Source: Taklimakanibacter lacteus (GTDB taxonomy: Bacteria; Pseudomonadota; Alphaproteobacteria; Rhizobiales; Aestuariivirgaceae). From it: DNA of 64,000 nucleotides. The stretch covers positions 248,001 to 312,000 of the forward strand of contig QOZQ01000005.1 in assembly GCA_003576695.1 (NCBI GenBank), in the 5' to 3' direction. Under the pieces are notes generated by a model. That model had not been told where the DNA came from. It worked only from the letters and a program-made list of their open reading frames with translations, and ran no database searches. Shown in pieces: positions 42,963 through 51,854 of the stretch (positions are counted from its first letter, which is position 1; the number at the start of each line of letters is the position of its first letter). Position numbers and translations under genes: made by a program.

Positions 42963-43265
42963 TCAGACCTCAGGCCCGCCGAGATCGCGCCAGCGGCGCA
43001 GGAAGACATCGCGCTCGGCGCTGGCGAGATCATGGTACTCGATACCCGCGATCTCGCTGATCGGTTCGCCGCGCCGGGCCGGAAGGCGGCCGAGTTGCCA
43101 GCGCCGATAGGGCTCCTTGCACAGGATGACATATTTGCCCTCGGGCCCCAGGCCCCGCATCACATTGAGGATGCGTTGCAGGCCGGGGCTGCGATAGCCG
43201 AAGGGATCGCGCAGGAATTCATGCGCGAAGGGCACATCATCCGCGGTGATCCGATAGCGCGCCAT
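42963..43265 (-). CDS. N,N-dimethylformamidase small (alpha) subunit-like protein
   Basis: The product is 100 residues. HEFLRDPFGYRSPGLQRILN then GKYVILCKEPYRRWQLG and ERDVFLRRWRDLGG correspond in order to the small DMFase subunit as I remember it (NPFGYR..LQRVHNYF, GKYYIYSERE, VFLRRIED). The characterised subunit is about 130 residues, so this one has a shorter N-terminus. GGGGAGG precedes the ATG, and the large-subunit gene follows two bases after the stop, which supports 1:1 expression. The pair gives the best evidence that the neighbouring 732-residue protein is a true DMFase-type amidohydrolase and not just a distant relative. Confidence 0.78.
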   Translation of the reverse strand: MARYRITADDVPFAHEFLRDPFGYRSPGLQRILNVMRGLGPEGKYVILCKEPYRRWQLGRLPARRGEPISEIAGIEYHDLASAERDVFLRRWRDLGGPEV

Positions 43266-43313
43266 GCAACCTCCCCTTGATTGGCGAGGCGGCCGAAGCC
43301 GCCCCGCTTCCGT

Positions 43314-44675
43314 TTACGCCGCTTTCCTGGCGATGCCGGCATGCACCTCATCGAGCGTGCGCCGCAAGATGCCGAACAGTTCAGCGATCTCCTTTTCGGT
43401 GATGATGAAAGGCGGCGCCAGGACGATCGACTGGCCGAGCGGCCGGCAGATCAGGCCGTTCTTCAAGGCCTGACGCGCCACTCTTTCGCTGACATCGAGA
43501 CTGCCGGCGAAAGGCTCCTTGGTCTTCCTGTCGGCGACCATTTCGAGGGCGCCCATCAGGCCGACACCGCGCGCTTCCCCGACGATCGGATGATCTGCCA
43601 TGGCGCGCAGATGTTTCTGGAAGGCGGGGGTCACGGCTTTGACATTGGCGAAGGCGCCGCCCTCGAGGATCTCGTCGAGCGCCGTCATGGCAATGGCGCA
43701 GCCGACCGGATGCGCGCCCGTGGTGAAGCCCGTCGGCAGCTCCTCATATTTGGCGCAGGCCTTCTCGATCCGCTCGGTCATCTCGGGCGAAAGGATGATG
43801 GCGCCCATCGGAAAGAAGCCGGCGGTGATGACTTTCGAGGCCACCACCATATCGGGCTTGATGCCGTAGGTGAGCGAGCCCCAGAATTCGCCGGTGCGGC
43901 CGAAGCCGCAGATCACCTCATCGGCGATGAGCGGAATTCCGTATTTCCCCAGCACCGGCTGGATAGCCTGGAAATACCCTTCGGGCGGCGGGATGACGCC
44001 GCCCGCGCCCATCACCGGCTCGGCGAAGAAGCCGGCAATATGGTCGGCACCGGTATTGCGGATGGTCTGCTCGAGCTCGAGCGCCAGCCGGGCCGAGAAG
44101 TCCTTCTCGCTCTCCCCCGCCTGGGCTTCGCGCCAATGATGCGGACAGGTGAGATGGCGGACCTCCTTGAGCGGAAGCCCCGAGGCCGATTTCACATAGT
44201 CCTTGCCGGTGAGGCTCGCCGTCATCACCGTCATGCCGTGATAGGCATTCCTGCGGCTGAGCAGCAGGCGGCGATGCGGCTTGCCCTCCGCTTCCGCCAG
44301 GAACCACAGCAGTTTCACCACCGTGTCATTCGCCTCGGAGCCCGAATTGGCATAGAAGACGCGATTCGCCTCCATCGGCGCCAGCTTGACGATGCGCTCG
44401 GAAAGATCGAGCGCCGACTGGCCGACCCGGCCGAAGAAGGCGTGATAGGCCGGAAGCCTGGCATAAGCGCGCTGCGCGGTCTCGATCAGTCTCTTGTTGT
44501 CGAAGCCGAGCACGACATTCCACAGGCCGGAATTCCCCTCCAGATATTTGCGGCCGCGGTCGTCATAGATATAGACGCCTTCGCCCCTGTCGACGATGAC
44601 CGGCCCCTGCTCTTCGAGCGTCGGTATGTGCGAGAAAGGATGCAGGAAGGCACTGGGATAGTTGCGTTTACTCAT
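43314..44675 (-). CDS. Class III aminotransferase (amine:pyruvate or polyamine transaminase-like)
   Basis: The product is about 453 residues. Motifs: YIYDDRGRKYLEGNSGLWNV near residue 38, FYANSGSEANDTVVKLLWF near 105, RRNAYHGMTVMTASLTGK near 143, DEVICGFGRTGEFWG near 245 and the PLP lysine in VVASKVITAGFFPMGAI near 270. The sequence style resembles beta-alanine/putrescine-pyruvate transaminases. The ATG at 44675 has GGGAGC upstream. It lies between a polyamine-type binding protein and the DMFase-like subunits on the same strand, so removal of an amino group from an imported diamine-like amide is a sensible proposal. Confidence 0.93.
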   Translation of the reverse strand: MSKRNYPSAFLHPFSHIPTLEEQGPVIVDRGEGVYIYDDRGRKYLEGNSGLWNVVLGFDNKRLIETAQRAYARLPAYHAFFGRVGQSALDLSERIVKLAPMEANRVFYANSGSEANDTVVKLLWFLAEAEGKPHRRLLLSRRNAYHGMTVMTASLTGKDYVKSASGLPLKEVRHLTCPHHWREAQAGESEKDFSARLALELEQTIRNTGADHIAGFFAEPVMGAGGVIPPPEGYFQAIQPVLGKYGIPLIADEVICGFGRTGEFWGSLTYGIKPDMVVASKVITAGFFPMGAIILSPEMTERIEKACAKYEELPTGFTTGAHPVGCAIAMTALDEILEGGAFANVKAVTPAFQKHLRAMADHPIVGEARGVGLMGALEMVADRKTKEPFAGSLDVSERVARQALKNGLICRPLGQSIVLAPPFIITEKEIAELFGILRRTLDEVHAGIARKAA

Positions 44676-44724
44676 AGGATTGCTCCCGGTTCCATGGTTG
44701 CGAATGGACAAAATCGTTCCCTTT

Positions 44725-44746
44725 CGTCCCGCTGGAGAGCGGGACG
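44725..44746 (-). other. Intergenic stem-loop after the polyamine-type binding protein gene
   Basis: CGTCCCGCT and AGCGGGACG form a perfect 9-bp stem with a four-base loop, placed between the binding-protein stop and the transaminase start. No T-run follows on the minus strand. It is probably an RNA-stability or attenuation hairpin of the transporter mRNA. Confidence 0.7.
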
Positions 44747-44782
44747 ATCGGCAAGTTGCTGCGATCTCCTCAGGCCTTCTGG

Positions 44783-45820
44783 TCAGTTGGCCTTGATGCG
44801 CGACCAGGCCCGGTCATAAAGCTTCAGGTCGGTGCCAAGATCCTCGAATATCTGCAGTTTCGCGCGCACCTCGGGCGGCGGATTGATCGCGGGATTGTTC
44901 CTGAGCTCGGACGGCAGCAACTCGATCGCCGCCTTGTTGACCGAGCCGTTGGTCAGCATCGTCGTATTGAGGGCAGAGATCTCCGGCCTCAACAGATATT
45001 CCATGAACAGCTTGGCGTTATCCTTGTTGGGCGCCGTCTTCAGCATGCACAGATTTTCCTGATACATGGTGGCGCCTTCTTCCGGGATGGCGAAGCCGAG
45101 ATCGTCCGGTTTCTTGTTCACATTGAGCACGGCGCCGACATACCAGTGCGAGGCGGCCATATCGCCCGACTCGATCAGCGGCACCACATCATAGCGGAAG
45201 GCCGCGACATTGGGCTTCTGCTTGAGGATGAACTCCTCGGCGAGCTTGATGTCGGCGGGATCGCGCGAATTCACGGACTTGCCGTTCATGATGAGGCCGA
45301 CGCCGAGCGTCTCGCGCAAATCGTCGAGCAACGTGATGCGGCCCGGATTCTTCGCGGCATAGTCGAAGAGCTGCTGCCAGGACTTGATATCGCCACCCGC
45401 CACTTTCCGGTTGTAGAAGATGCCGACCGGACCCCAGGCATAGGGCAGGCAGAAATCGGCCTTGGGATCCTGCTTGGAGCGGAAGGCCGAGGGATCGATA
45501 TTCTCGAAGCCCTTGGACTGGTTGATATGGCTTTCCTCGATGAGGCCGAGCTGCAGCATGATGTCGGCCATATGGACCGACGGCCAGATCAGGTCATAGC
45601 CCGTGGCGCCGGCCTGGATCTTGGCCAGCATCTCCTCATTGGTCGAATAGGTGTCGAGCGAGACCTTGACGTCGTGCTCCTTGGCGAACTTATCGATCAC
45701 CTCGGGATTGATGTATTCACCCCAGTTATAGAGATGAAGCTCACCCGCCGCATTGGCGGGGACCGTCGCCAGCACCACCAGTGCCGCGCCCGACAAAACC
45801 ATATTTTTGAACCAGCTCAT
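44783..45820 (-). CDS. Polyamine-type ABC transporter substrate-binding protein (PotD/PotF family)
   Basis: This 345-residue exported protein has a signal peptide ending TVPANA. The mature start ELHLYNWGEYINPEVIDKFA is the PotD/PotF hallmark, followed by YSTNEEMLAKIQAGATGYDL and IWPSVHMADIMLQLGLIEE. It also has PEEGATMYQENLCMLKTAPN near residue 245. AGGAGG precedes the ATG. PotD-like proteins bind spermidine, putrescine or similar cations. The DMFase-like genes downstream suggest that the ligand may be an amide of an amine. It lies twenty bases after the potC-like gene. Confidence 0.92.
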   Translation of the reverse strand: MSWFKNMVLSGAALVVLATVPANAAGELHLYNWGEYINPEVIDKFAKEHDVKVSLDTYSTNEEMLAKIQAGATGYDLIWPSVHMADIMLQLGLIEESHINQSKGFENIDPSAFRSKQDPKADFCLPYAWGPVGIFYNRKVAGGDIKSWQQLFDYAAKNPGRITLLDDLRETLGVGLIMNGKSVNSRDPADIKLAEEFILKQKPNVAAFRYDVVPLIESGDMAASHWYVGAVLNVNKKPDDLGFAIPEEGATMYQENLCMLKTAPNKDNAKLFMEYLLRPEISALNTTMLTNGSVNKAAIELLPSELRNNPAINPPPEVRAKLQIFEDLGTDLKLYDRAWSRIKAN

Positions 45821-45840
45821 TTACTTCCTCCTCTTCCTTT

Positions 45841-46677
45841 TCAGTTCTTGCGTGATCTGAGATAGAGGCCGGCGCTCGCCACCACGAAGGAGAAGGCGAT
45901 CAGCAGAACGGCCAAAGCATTGATTTGCGGCCTGATGCCCCGCCGCATCATGGCGAGGATGAAGAGCGGCAAGGTCTGCGTGTCGACGCCGGCGATGAAA
46001 TAGGTGATGACGACGTCATCGAGCGAGATGATGAAGGCGAGCAGGAAGCCGCCAATGACGCCCGGCATGATCAAGGGCAAGGTCACCCGCCTGAAGGTCG
46101 TCAGCGGACCCGCTCCCAGATCGGCAGAGGCGATCTCGAGCGTGTTGTCCATGCCGGCAAGCCGCGCCGCCACGATGATATAGACATAGCTCGACAGGAA
46201 GGTGCAGTGGCCGATGATGATGGTGGCGAGGCTGAGCTTGAAGCCGACGCCGACGAAGAAGATCAGAAGTGCTATGCCGAGCACGATATCGGGCATCATC
46301 ATCGGCAGGAACAGAAGCCCCTGATAGATGCGCTTGCCGATGAAATCATAGCGGGCGGTGGCCAGCGCCGTCGCCGTCCCGATGACGGTGGAGATGGCGC
46401 TCGCCGCCAAAGCGACGACCAGGCTGTTGCGCAAGACCTGGAAAATACGGTCGGGATTTTCGGTGAAGGCGGCATCGAATGCCGCGCCCGCCGGTTGCAT
46501 GCCGAACAAGGTGCGATACCAGTCGAGCGTGAAGCCCTCCCACACCGCCATGTTGATGGCATTGGCATTGAAGGAATAGACGGTGATAAGAGCGAGCGGC
46601 GCGTAGAGGAAGACCAGGAACGCCGCGCCATAGAGATTGAGTGCCGCCCAGCCGGGGGAAAGCCGCTGCCTAGGCAT
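45841..46677 (-). CDS. Polyamine-type ABC transporter permease (PotC family)
   Basis: The product is about 278 residues with six hydrophobic segments. It has VYSFNANAINMAVWEGFTLD followed by WYRTLFG near the N-terminus, the EAA loop ASADLGAGPLTTFRRVTLPL near residue 175, and IISLDDVVITYFIAGVDTQT near 215. These are PotC/PotI characters. GGGGGAGG precedes the ATG, which lies eight bases before the end of the upstream potB-like gene. An upstream in-frame start would overlap potB more and lacks a site. Confidence 0.92.
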   Translation of the reverse strand: MPRQRLSPGWAALNLYGAAFLVFLYAPLALITVYSFNANAINMAVWEGFTLDWYRTLFGMQPAGAAFDAAFTENPDRIFQVLRNSLVVALAASAISTVIGTATALATARYDFIGKRIYQGLLFLPMMMPDIVLGIALLIFFVGVGFKLSLATIIIGHCTFLSSYVYIIVAARLAGMDNTLEIASADLGAGPLTTFRRVTLPLIMPGVIGGFLLAFIISLDDVVITYFIAGVDTQTLPLFILAMMRRGIRPQINALAVLLIAFSFVVASAGLYLRSRKN

Positions 46678-47593
46678 GGCCCACCTCCCCCACCGGCTGC
46701 GACTTGCCGGCGCGACGCATCCACAGCGCATAGAGCAGAATGAGGACCAGCACGCTCGCCATCACGATCATTGCGAGCGTCGAGCCGAAGGGCCAGTTGC
46801 GCGACTGAAGGAACTGCCGCTCGATGACATTGCCGGTCATCTGCACTTTCGAGCCGCCCAGGAAAGCCGGCACGATGAAGTTGCCGAGCGCCGGGATGAA
46901 GACGATGACGGCGCCGCCGGCGATGCCGGGCGCGGTCAAGGGCAGGATCACCCGCCTGAAAGTCTGGAAAGGCGTCGCTCCCAGATCCTGCGATGCCTGC
47001 ACCAGCGACCAGTCGAGCCGCTCGACGCTCGCATAGATGGGCAGGAACATGAAGGGGATGAGCACATAGACAAGTCCGACGATGACCGCGAATTCGGTGA
47101 AGATCATGTTGAGCGGCGCATCGATGAGGCCGAGCGACATCAGGGCCGTGTTGATGGCGCCGGTAGGCCGCAACAGCAGAAGCCAGGCATAGATGCGCAC
47201 CAGCAGGTTGGCGAAGAAGGGCAGCGTGATGGCGAAGAGGACAAGGTTCTTCGCGACGGGCCCCATGCGGCTCACCCAGAAGGCCACCGGATAGCACACG
47301 ATCAGCGAGACGATGACGGTGATGACGGCGTAATAGACGGAATTGAGGATGATCTGGATATAGAGAGGCTCGAACTCCTCCCCGCCGCCGAGCGGCCAGC
47401 CGAAAACGCGGCCATAGCTATAGGGATAGAACGACCAGACGACGCCGCCATAGAGGCCCGGCTCGAGGAGGCTGTAAACCACCATGATGCCGAGCGGAAT
47501 CAGGAAGAAGGCACCGAGCAGCAAGGTGATGGGCGCGAGAAGAAGGACAACCGCCCGCCGCCGCTGGCTGGTCATGGCGCTTCCAGCCGCCAT
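46670..47593 (-). CDS. Polyamine-type ABC transporter permease (PotB family)
   Basis: The product is about 307 residues with six hydrophobic segments. It has LVRIYAWLLLLRPTGAINTA near residue 132 and the EAA loop ASQDLGATPFQTFRRVILPL near 200, followed by GIAGGAVIVFIPALGNFIVP. These are PotB/PotH characters. The start overlaps the PotA stop: GTG at 47596 and ATG at 47593 are both possible. It is the second channel subunit with PotC. Confidence 0.92.
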   Translation of the reverse strand: MAAGSAMTSQRRRAVVLLLAPITLLLGAFFLIPLGIMVVYSLLEPGLYGGVVWSFYPYSYGRVFGWPLGGGEEFEPLYIQIILNSVYYAVITVIVSLIVCYPVAFWVSRMGPVAKNLVLFAITLPFFANLLVRIYAWLLLLRPTGAINTALMSLGLIDAPLNMIFTEFAVIVGLVYVLIPFMFLPIYASVERLDWSLVQASQDLGATPFQTFRRVILPLTAPGIAGGAVIVFIPALGNFIVPAFLGGSKVQMTGNVIERQFLQSRNWPFGSTLAMIVMASVLVLILLYALWMRRAGKSQPVGEVGHA

Positions 47594-48708
47594 CACGCCG
47601 CCCCGCTCTTCATCAGATGCGGCGACGTCGCCTGGTAATGCAGCGTTACCGTCTGGCCGGCTTTCAGATTCAAGCCGCCGGCGGCGCGTGCATGGCGTTC
47701 GAGCGCCATGACCGGCATGCCATTGCCGAGGCGCCCGTGCAGATGAAGATCGGTTCCGACGAAAACGATATTCTCGATCACCGCCACGATGCTTCCTGAA
47801 GCAGCGTTCCCGCCCGGCACGAGCGCAAAATGCTCGGGCCGCAGCATGACATCGACCTGCTCGCCGGCGGTGAAGCCGCCGGCCGTCACCGCAATGGCGG
47901 GGCCACCCGCGACCTGGACGCGCGCGGCGCCATTGTCCTGTGTGAGCGTGCCGGTGAAGATGTTGCTGGTGCCGATGAAGCCGGCGACGAAACGGCTGGC
48001 CGGCTGGTCATAGATCTCGGCCGGGGTGCCGAGCTGCAGGATCCGCCCCTTGTCCATGACCGCGATGCGGTCGGACATGGTCAGCGCCTCCTCCTGGTCA
48101 TGGGTGACAAAGATGAAGGTGATGCCCACCGTGTGCTGGAGATTTTTCAACTCGATCTGCATCGACTGGCGAAGCTTGCGATCGAGCGCTGACAGCGATT
48201 CATCGAGGAGCAGCACGCGCGGCCGGTTGACGAGCGCCCGCGCCAAAGCGACACGCTGCTGCTGGCCACCCGAAAGCTGCGCCGGCTTGCGCCGTTCGAG
48301 CCCCGACAGGCCGACAAGCCGCAGCACATCGGCAACCCTTGTCGCTTCCTCGGCGCGGGGAACGCCCGCCACCTGCAGGCCGTAGCCGACATTGCCGGCC
48401 ACCGTCATATGCGGGAACAGTGCGTAGTTCTGGAACACCGTGTTGAAGGGGCGCCGATGCGCCGGCACGCCGCTCATCGGCCGGCCATCGAGATAGATCT
48501 CGCCTTCATCGAGATCCTCGAAGCCCGCAATCGTCTTGAGCAGCGTGGTCTTGCCGCAACCCGAAGGGCCAAGAAGGGTGAGGAATTCGTTGTTCCTGAT
48601 CGACAAGGTGATGCCGTCGAGCGGCGTCACCACGCCGCTTTCGGGGGTGCGAAACGACTTGCGTACATTATCTACGCGCAGCAACTCGTGATCGGAGGCA
48701 TGTCGCAT
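47593..48708 (-). CDS. Polyamine-type ABC transporter ATP-binding protein (PotA family)
   Basis: This 371-residue protein has Walker [19 protein letters not shown]-loop [13 protein letters not shown], signature [19 protein letters not shown] and Walker [13 protein letters not shown]. The residue after Glu is Ser, not the usual Pro. A C-terminal TOBE regulatory domain starts near residue 275 ([14 protein letters not shown]). It is the first gene of the minus-strand operon. No strong ribosome binding site precedes the ATG. A perfect 12-bp palindrome lies about 23 bases upstream. Confidence 0.92.
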   Translation of the reverse strand: MRHASDHELLRVDNVRKSFRTPESGVVTPLDGITLSIRNNEFLTLLGPSGCGKTTLLKTIAGFEDLDEGEIYLDGRPMSGVPAHRRPFNTVFQNYALFPHMTVAGNVGYGLQVAGVPRAEEATRVADVLRLVGLSGLERRKPAQLSGGQQQRVALARALVNRPRVLLLDESLSALDRKLRQSMQIELKNLQHTVGITFIFVTHDQEEALTMSDRIAVMDKGRILQLGTPAEIYDQPASRFVAGFIGTSNIFTGTLTQDNGAARVQVAGGPAIAVTAGGFTAGEQVDVMLRPEHFALVPGGNAASGSIVAVIENIVFVGTDLHLHGRLGNGMPVMALERHARAAGGLNLKAGQTVTLHYQATSPHLMKSGAA

Positions 48709-48730
48709 CCGGAAAGGCCCACTCCCTGGT

Positions 48731-48742
48731 GCATTTAAATGC
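48731..48742. promoter_or_regulatory. Candidate operator in the potA/GntR divergent promoter
   Basis: GCATTTAAATGC is a perfect 12-bp palindrome within the roughly 105-base gap between the divergent potA-like and GntR genes. The half site GCATTT is repeated eleven bases later. The GntR product is the natural candidate to bind here, but this is inferred only from position and symmetry. Confidence 0.5.
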
Positions 48743-48814
48743 TTCGAACGGCATTTCTTTGCTCTGAAATTATGCTATTATGTCTTTCAACCCATGTAAA
48801 GTACAAAATCTAAC

Positions 48815-49753
48815 GTGACCGGCAAACCACCCGCCCTCAGAAGCGAACTGCAGACCGAGCTTGTCAGCCGGATCGGCGAATGGATCCGCTCCCGCGCCCC
48901 TGAGAGGACAATGCGCATCCGGGAGGCGGTGCTGTCGCGCGAGCTCGGCGTTTCGCGCACGCCCATCCGCGCCGCCCTGCAACGGCTGGTCGGCGACGGC
49001 ATTCTCGAAGCGCATGCGCTCGGGGGCTATGTCGTGCTGCAGATGCCGCCCCTTGCCGCCGATCCGGCGGCGCCGGGCGATGAGGCCAGCGGCCTCCACG
49101 GCCTGCTGCTGCGCGACATGATCCTCAATGAGCTGCCGGACCCCGCCACCGAAAGCGCGCTGATGCGCCGTTATGATGTCGGCCGTGGCGAGATATTGCG
49201 TGCCTTGCGGCGGCTGATGCGCGAAGGCCTCGCCGAGCCTCTGCCCGGAAGAGGCTGGTCGATGCTGAAATTCGACAGCGAGCAGATGCTGAAGAGCTAT
49301 CACCTGCGTCATGTGCTCGAACCGGCGCTGCTCACCGATCGCGATTATGTGGTGGATCGCGCGGCGCTGGAGCGGCTGAAGGCGGACCATCGGAACGCCC
49401 TTCTCGCTTTGTCACCCAGCTCTCCCTGGCGCGAGCTTTTCGAGCTCGACGCCACGTTCCACGAGACGCTGGCGCGCGGCAGCAACAATGATCTCATCGT
49501 CGACATCATCCGGCGGCAGAACCGCCTGCGGCGCCTCGCCGAATTCGTCGGCTATTCCCGCCTGGAGCGGATCCGCGACTCGATGGAGGAACATATCGCC
49601 ATCATCGATGCGCTTCTCGCCGGTGATCCGGCATGGGCATCGGCCCTGATGCGCCGGCATCTGGTGACCTCGCGCGCCGAAACTGCGGAACATTTCAGCC
49701 GCGACCTCGAAGCGGCGCGCTCGGCGTCGGGCGGCATCGACAAGCTCAGATAA
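48815..49753 (+). CDS. GntR family regulator with two winged-helix-like regions and FCD-like domain
   Basis: The product is about 312 residues with a GTG start, longer than the usual 220-240. Residues 10-72 form a GntR winged helix (REAVLSRELGVSRTPIRAAL, then QRLVGDGILEAHALGGYVVL). Residues about 95-150 look like a second copy (TESALMRRYDVGRGEILRAL, then RRLMREGLAEPLPGRGWSML). The FCD-like helical domain follows (LFELDATFHETLARGSNNDL near 210). It is divergent from the polyamine/DMFase-like operon, which makes it the likely ligand-responsive regulator. Confidence 0.85.
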   Translation: MTGKPPALRSELQTELVSRIGEWIRSRAPERTMRIREAVLSRELGVSRTPIRAALQRLVGDGILEAHALGGYVVLQMPPLAADPAAPGDEASGLHGLLLRDMILNELPDPATESALMRRYDVGRGEILRALRRLMREGLAEPLPGRGWSMLKFDSEQMLKSYHLRHVLEPALLTDRDYVVDRAALERLKADHRNALLALSPSSPWRELFELDATFHETLARGSNNDLIVDIIRRQNRLRRLAEFVGYSRLERIRDSMEEHIAIIDALLAGDPAWASALMRRHLVTSRAETAEHFSRDLEAARSASGGIDKLR

Positions 49754-49895
49754 GTCGGCCGGTACCGTTTGCCGCAAGTCTCATGTCGTGGCGACCGTGC
49801 CGCCGACGGCCATGCCGAGATAATCCCAGATGGGCTCGACCTGTCCGTCGAGCATGTGCCTGCCTTCGAGGATGGGATGGCCAAGCGCTTGCCCC

Positions 49896-50200
49896 TTCCG
49901 CGATGTCACCGGTCATGTGCGGCGCGTGCAGGAAGGCATCGATTCGCTCAGGGAAGTCCTGGCCTTCGCCTTCGAAGCGAGCCTGATGATGGGCCAGGCG
50001 CAGCAAAGCGCCATCGCCCGCAAGCTCGCGGCCTGGGCCGCCATCCTGGCGGTGCCTCGGCGATCGCCGGCATCTACGGGATGAATTTCGGGAACATGCC
50101 GGGCCTCAAATGGCAATATGGCTATTTCGGCGTGGCCGCCGTCATCCTGGTGATCTGCGCCTTCCTCTATTACCGCTTCCGCCACAATAAGTGGCTCTAG
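49896..50200 (+). pseudogene. corA magnesium transporter remnant (C-terminal part, frameshifted)
   Basis: Two overlapping frames read as the end of CorA. The first gives FRDVTGHVRRVQEGIDSLRE and AFEASLMMGQAQQSAIARKL, ending near position 50060. The second continues SAIAGIYGMNFGNMPGLKWQ then YGYFGVAAVILVICAFLYYR, which is the last helices with the diagnostic G-M-N motif. A single small deletion near 50055, in the run after GCCATCCTGGCGGTG, explains the frame change. The N-terminal two thirds of corA are absent. The 457-base gap from 49754 to 50210 holds nothing else recognisable. Confidence 0.8.
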
Positions 50201-50210
50201 GTAAGGACGC

Positions 50211-51572
50211 CTAAACGAGCCCGCGTTCCCGGGCGATCTCGGCAATGCTTCTGGCGCAGACTTCGACCGTCAGATCGAGATGCTCCTTGCCGGCGACGAG
50301 CGGCGGCGCGATCTCGAGCGCCGAGCCGATGGCGCTGGCGATGACGCCGTGCTCGCGCATGCGGGCGACCACCGCTTTCACCGTATCGTCGGCGAAGGGC
50401 TCGCGGCTGTCCCTGTCCCGGGTGAAATCGACCGCATGCCAGTAACCGAGGCCGCGCACATCGCCGACGATCGGATGACGGCCGACCGCCCCCCGGAGAT
50501 TGGCGCCGAATTCAGCACCCAGGGACCGGGCCCGGCCGATGAGGCCGTCGCGCTCCTTGATGGCGATCGTCGCATTGGCGGCGGCGCAGGCGACGGCATG
50601 GCCGCTGAATGTATGGACATGACGGAAAACCGGAAGCGCGTCGGCGATCTCATCGCGCGTCATCACCGCGCCGATCGGCGCATAGCCGGCGCTCATCGCC
50701 TTGGCCATGTTCATGATATCGGGCTCGATGCCGAAATGCTCAGCGGCGAACCAGTAGCCGGTGCGCCCGAAGCCGGTGATCACCTCATCGATGATCAGAA
50801 GCACGCCATAGCGGTCGCAGATCTCGCGCACCCTCTGCCAGTAGCTGCGGGTCGGGATCTGGACGCCATGCGCCTGCATGATGGGCTCGCCGATGAAGGC
50901 GGCGACGAGCTCCGGCCCTTCGAACTGGATCTGCCGCTCGAGATGCATGGCGCAGTGTTCCGCATAGGCCTCATCGCTCATCCGATAGGGATTGCGGTAG
51001 CACATCGGATTGGCGACGAAGCTGAAACCCGGGGCGCGCGGATCGGGAATGTCGCGCACCCCCAGCCAGTCGGTGACCGACAGCGCGCCCAGCGTCGACC
51101 CGTGATAGGCGTTCCAGCGCGAAATGACCTTGTAGGCGCGGGGCTTCGCGGTGCTCTGCTGATATTGCTTGGCAAGCTTGAGCGCCGTCTCGGTGGCCTC
51201 CGACCCGCCGCTGACGAAGCAGGTCTTGGACAGCCGCCCCGGCGCCAGCTCGGCAAGCTTGGCGGCCAGCGTCACCGCGGGCTCGCTCAGGAACCGGCAG
51301 GTGCCGGAATAATGCAGGCGCATCGCCTGCTCATACATGGCGCGCGGGACCTCCTCGCCGCCATAGCCCAGGGAATTGGCGCGCGAGCTCGAGCTCATCA
51401 TGTCGAGATAGCGGCGCCCTTCATGGTCGCTGACATGGACGCCCTTGCCTTCGACATAGATGCAGGGACCTTCGCTTTGCAGCTCGGACTGCGGGAAAAG
51501 CGAGAACAGAGTGTGCTGATAGGCCTTGCTCACCAGATCCTGCGAATTGACTGTTTGCGCTATGCCCGCCAT
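50211..51572 (-). CDS. Class III aminotransferase (adenosylmethionine-8-amino-7-oxononanoate/omega-transaminase-like)
   Basis: The product is about 453 residues. Motifs: GVHVSDHEGRRYLDMMSSSS near residue 50, CFVSGGSEATETALKLAK near 117, SRWNAYHGSTLGALSVTDW near 150, DEVITGFGRTGYWFA near 255 and the PLP lysine in IMNMAKAMSAGYAPIGAVM near 280. The start MAGIAQTVNS has GGGGG upstream; longer in-frame starts lack support. It stands alone between the corA remnant and the Gfo/Idh/MocA genes. It is the third class III transaminase in this window, each in a different sub-branch. Substrate unknown. Confidence 0.92.
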   Translation of the reverse strand: MAGIAQTVNSQDLVSKAYQHTLFSLFPQSELQSEGPCIYVEGKGVHVSDHEGRRYLDMMSSSSRANSLGYGGEEVPRAMYEQAMRLHYSGTCRFLSEPAVTLAAKLAELAPGRLSKTCFVSGGSEATETALKLAKQYQQSTAKPRAYKVISRWNAYHGSTLGALSVTDWLGVRDIPDPRAPGFSFVANPMCYRNPYRMSDEAYAEHCAMHLERQIQFEGPELVAAFIGEPIMQAHGVQIPTRSYWQRVREICDRYGVLLIIDEVITGFGRTGYWFAAEHFGIEPDIMNMAKAMSAGYAPIGAVMTRDEIADALPVFRHVHTFSGHAVACAAANATIAIKERDGLIGRARSLGAEFGANLRGAVGRHPIVGDVRGLGYWHAVDFTRDRDSREPFADDTVKAVVARMREHGVIASAIGSALEIAPPLVAGKEHLDLTVEVCARSIAEIARERGLV

Positions 51573-51854
51573 TTCAATTCCCCCTCGCATATCCCCTTCG
51601 TTCATGTGGCAAAGAGCGTATGCACAATGTGGTCCGGTCAAAAGGACCAGCGTCATGCGAAATCGCAGAACCACTTAGGCCAGGCCGCAGGTCCTGCGCC
51701 ACCCGCTCCCGGTGGCAGAAGGCGCCGGCATTCCGCAATATCAGCAACTCTACCGTCAGAGGCGAGCCCACATCCGCAAGCCCGGCCCGCACGCGTGAGG
51801 CGTCAATCAGCGTCCGCTCGCCTTGCAAAGAGGCCTCTTGCATCCAACCAAGAC

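Noticed and set aside
44755-45866. + strand frame opposite the PotD-like gene
   Set aside because: Mirror frame of a gene with signal peptide and family motifs.
51574-51843. Small - strand frame of about 89 codons upstream of the transaminase
   Set aside because: No ribosome binding site, no family pattern, and it would fill a normal 280-base promoter gap.
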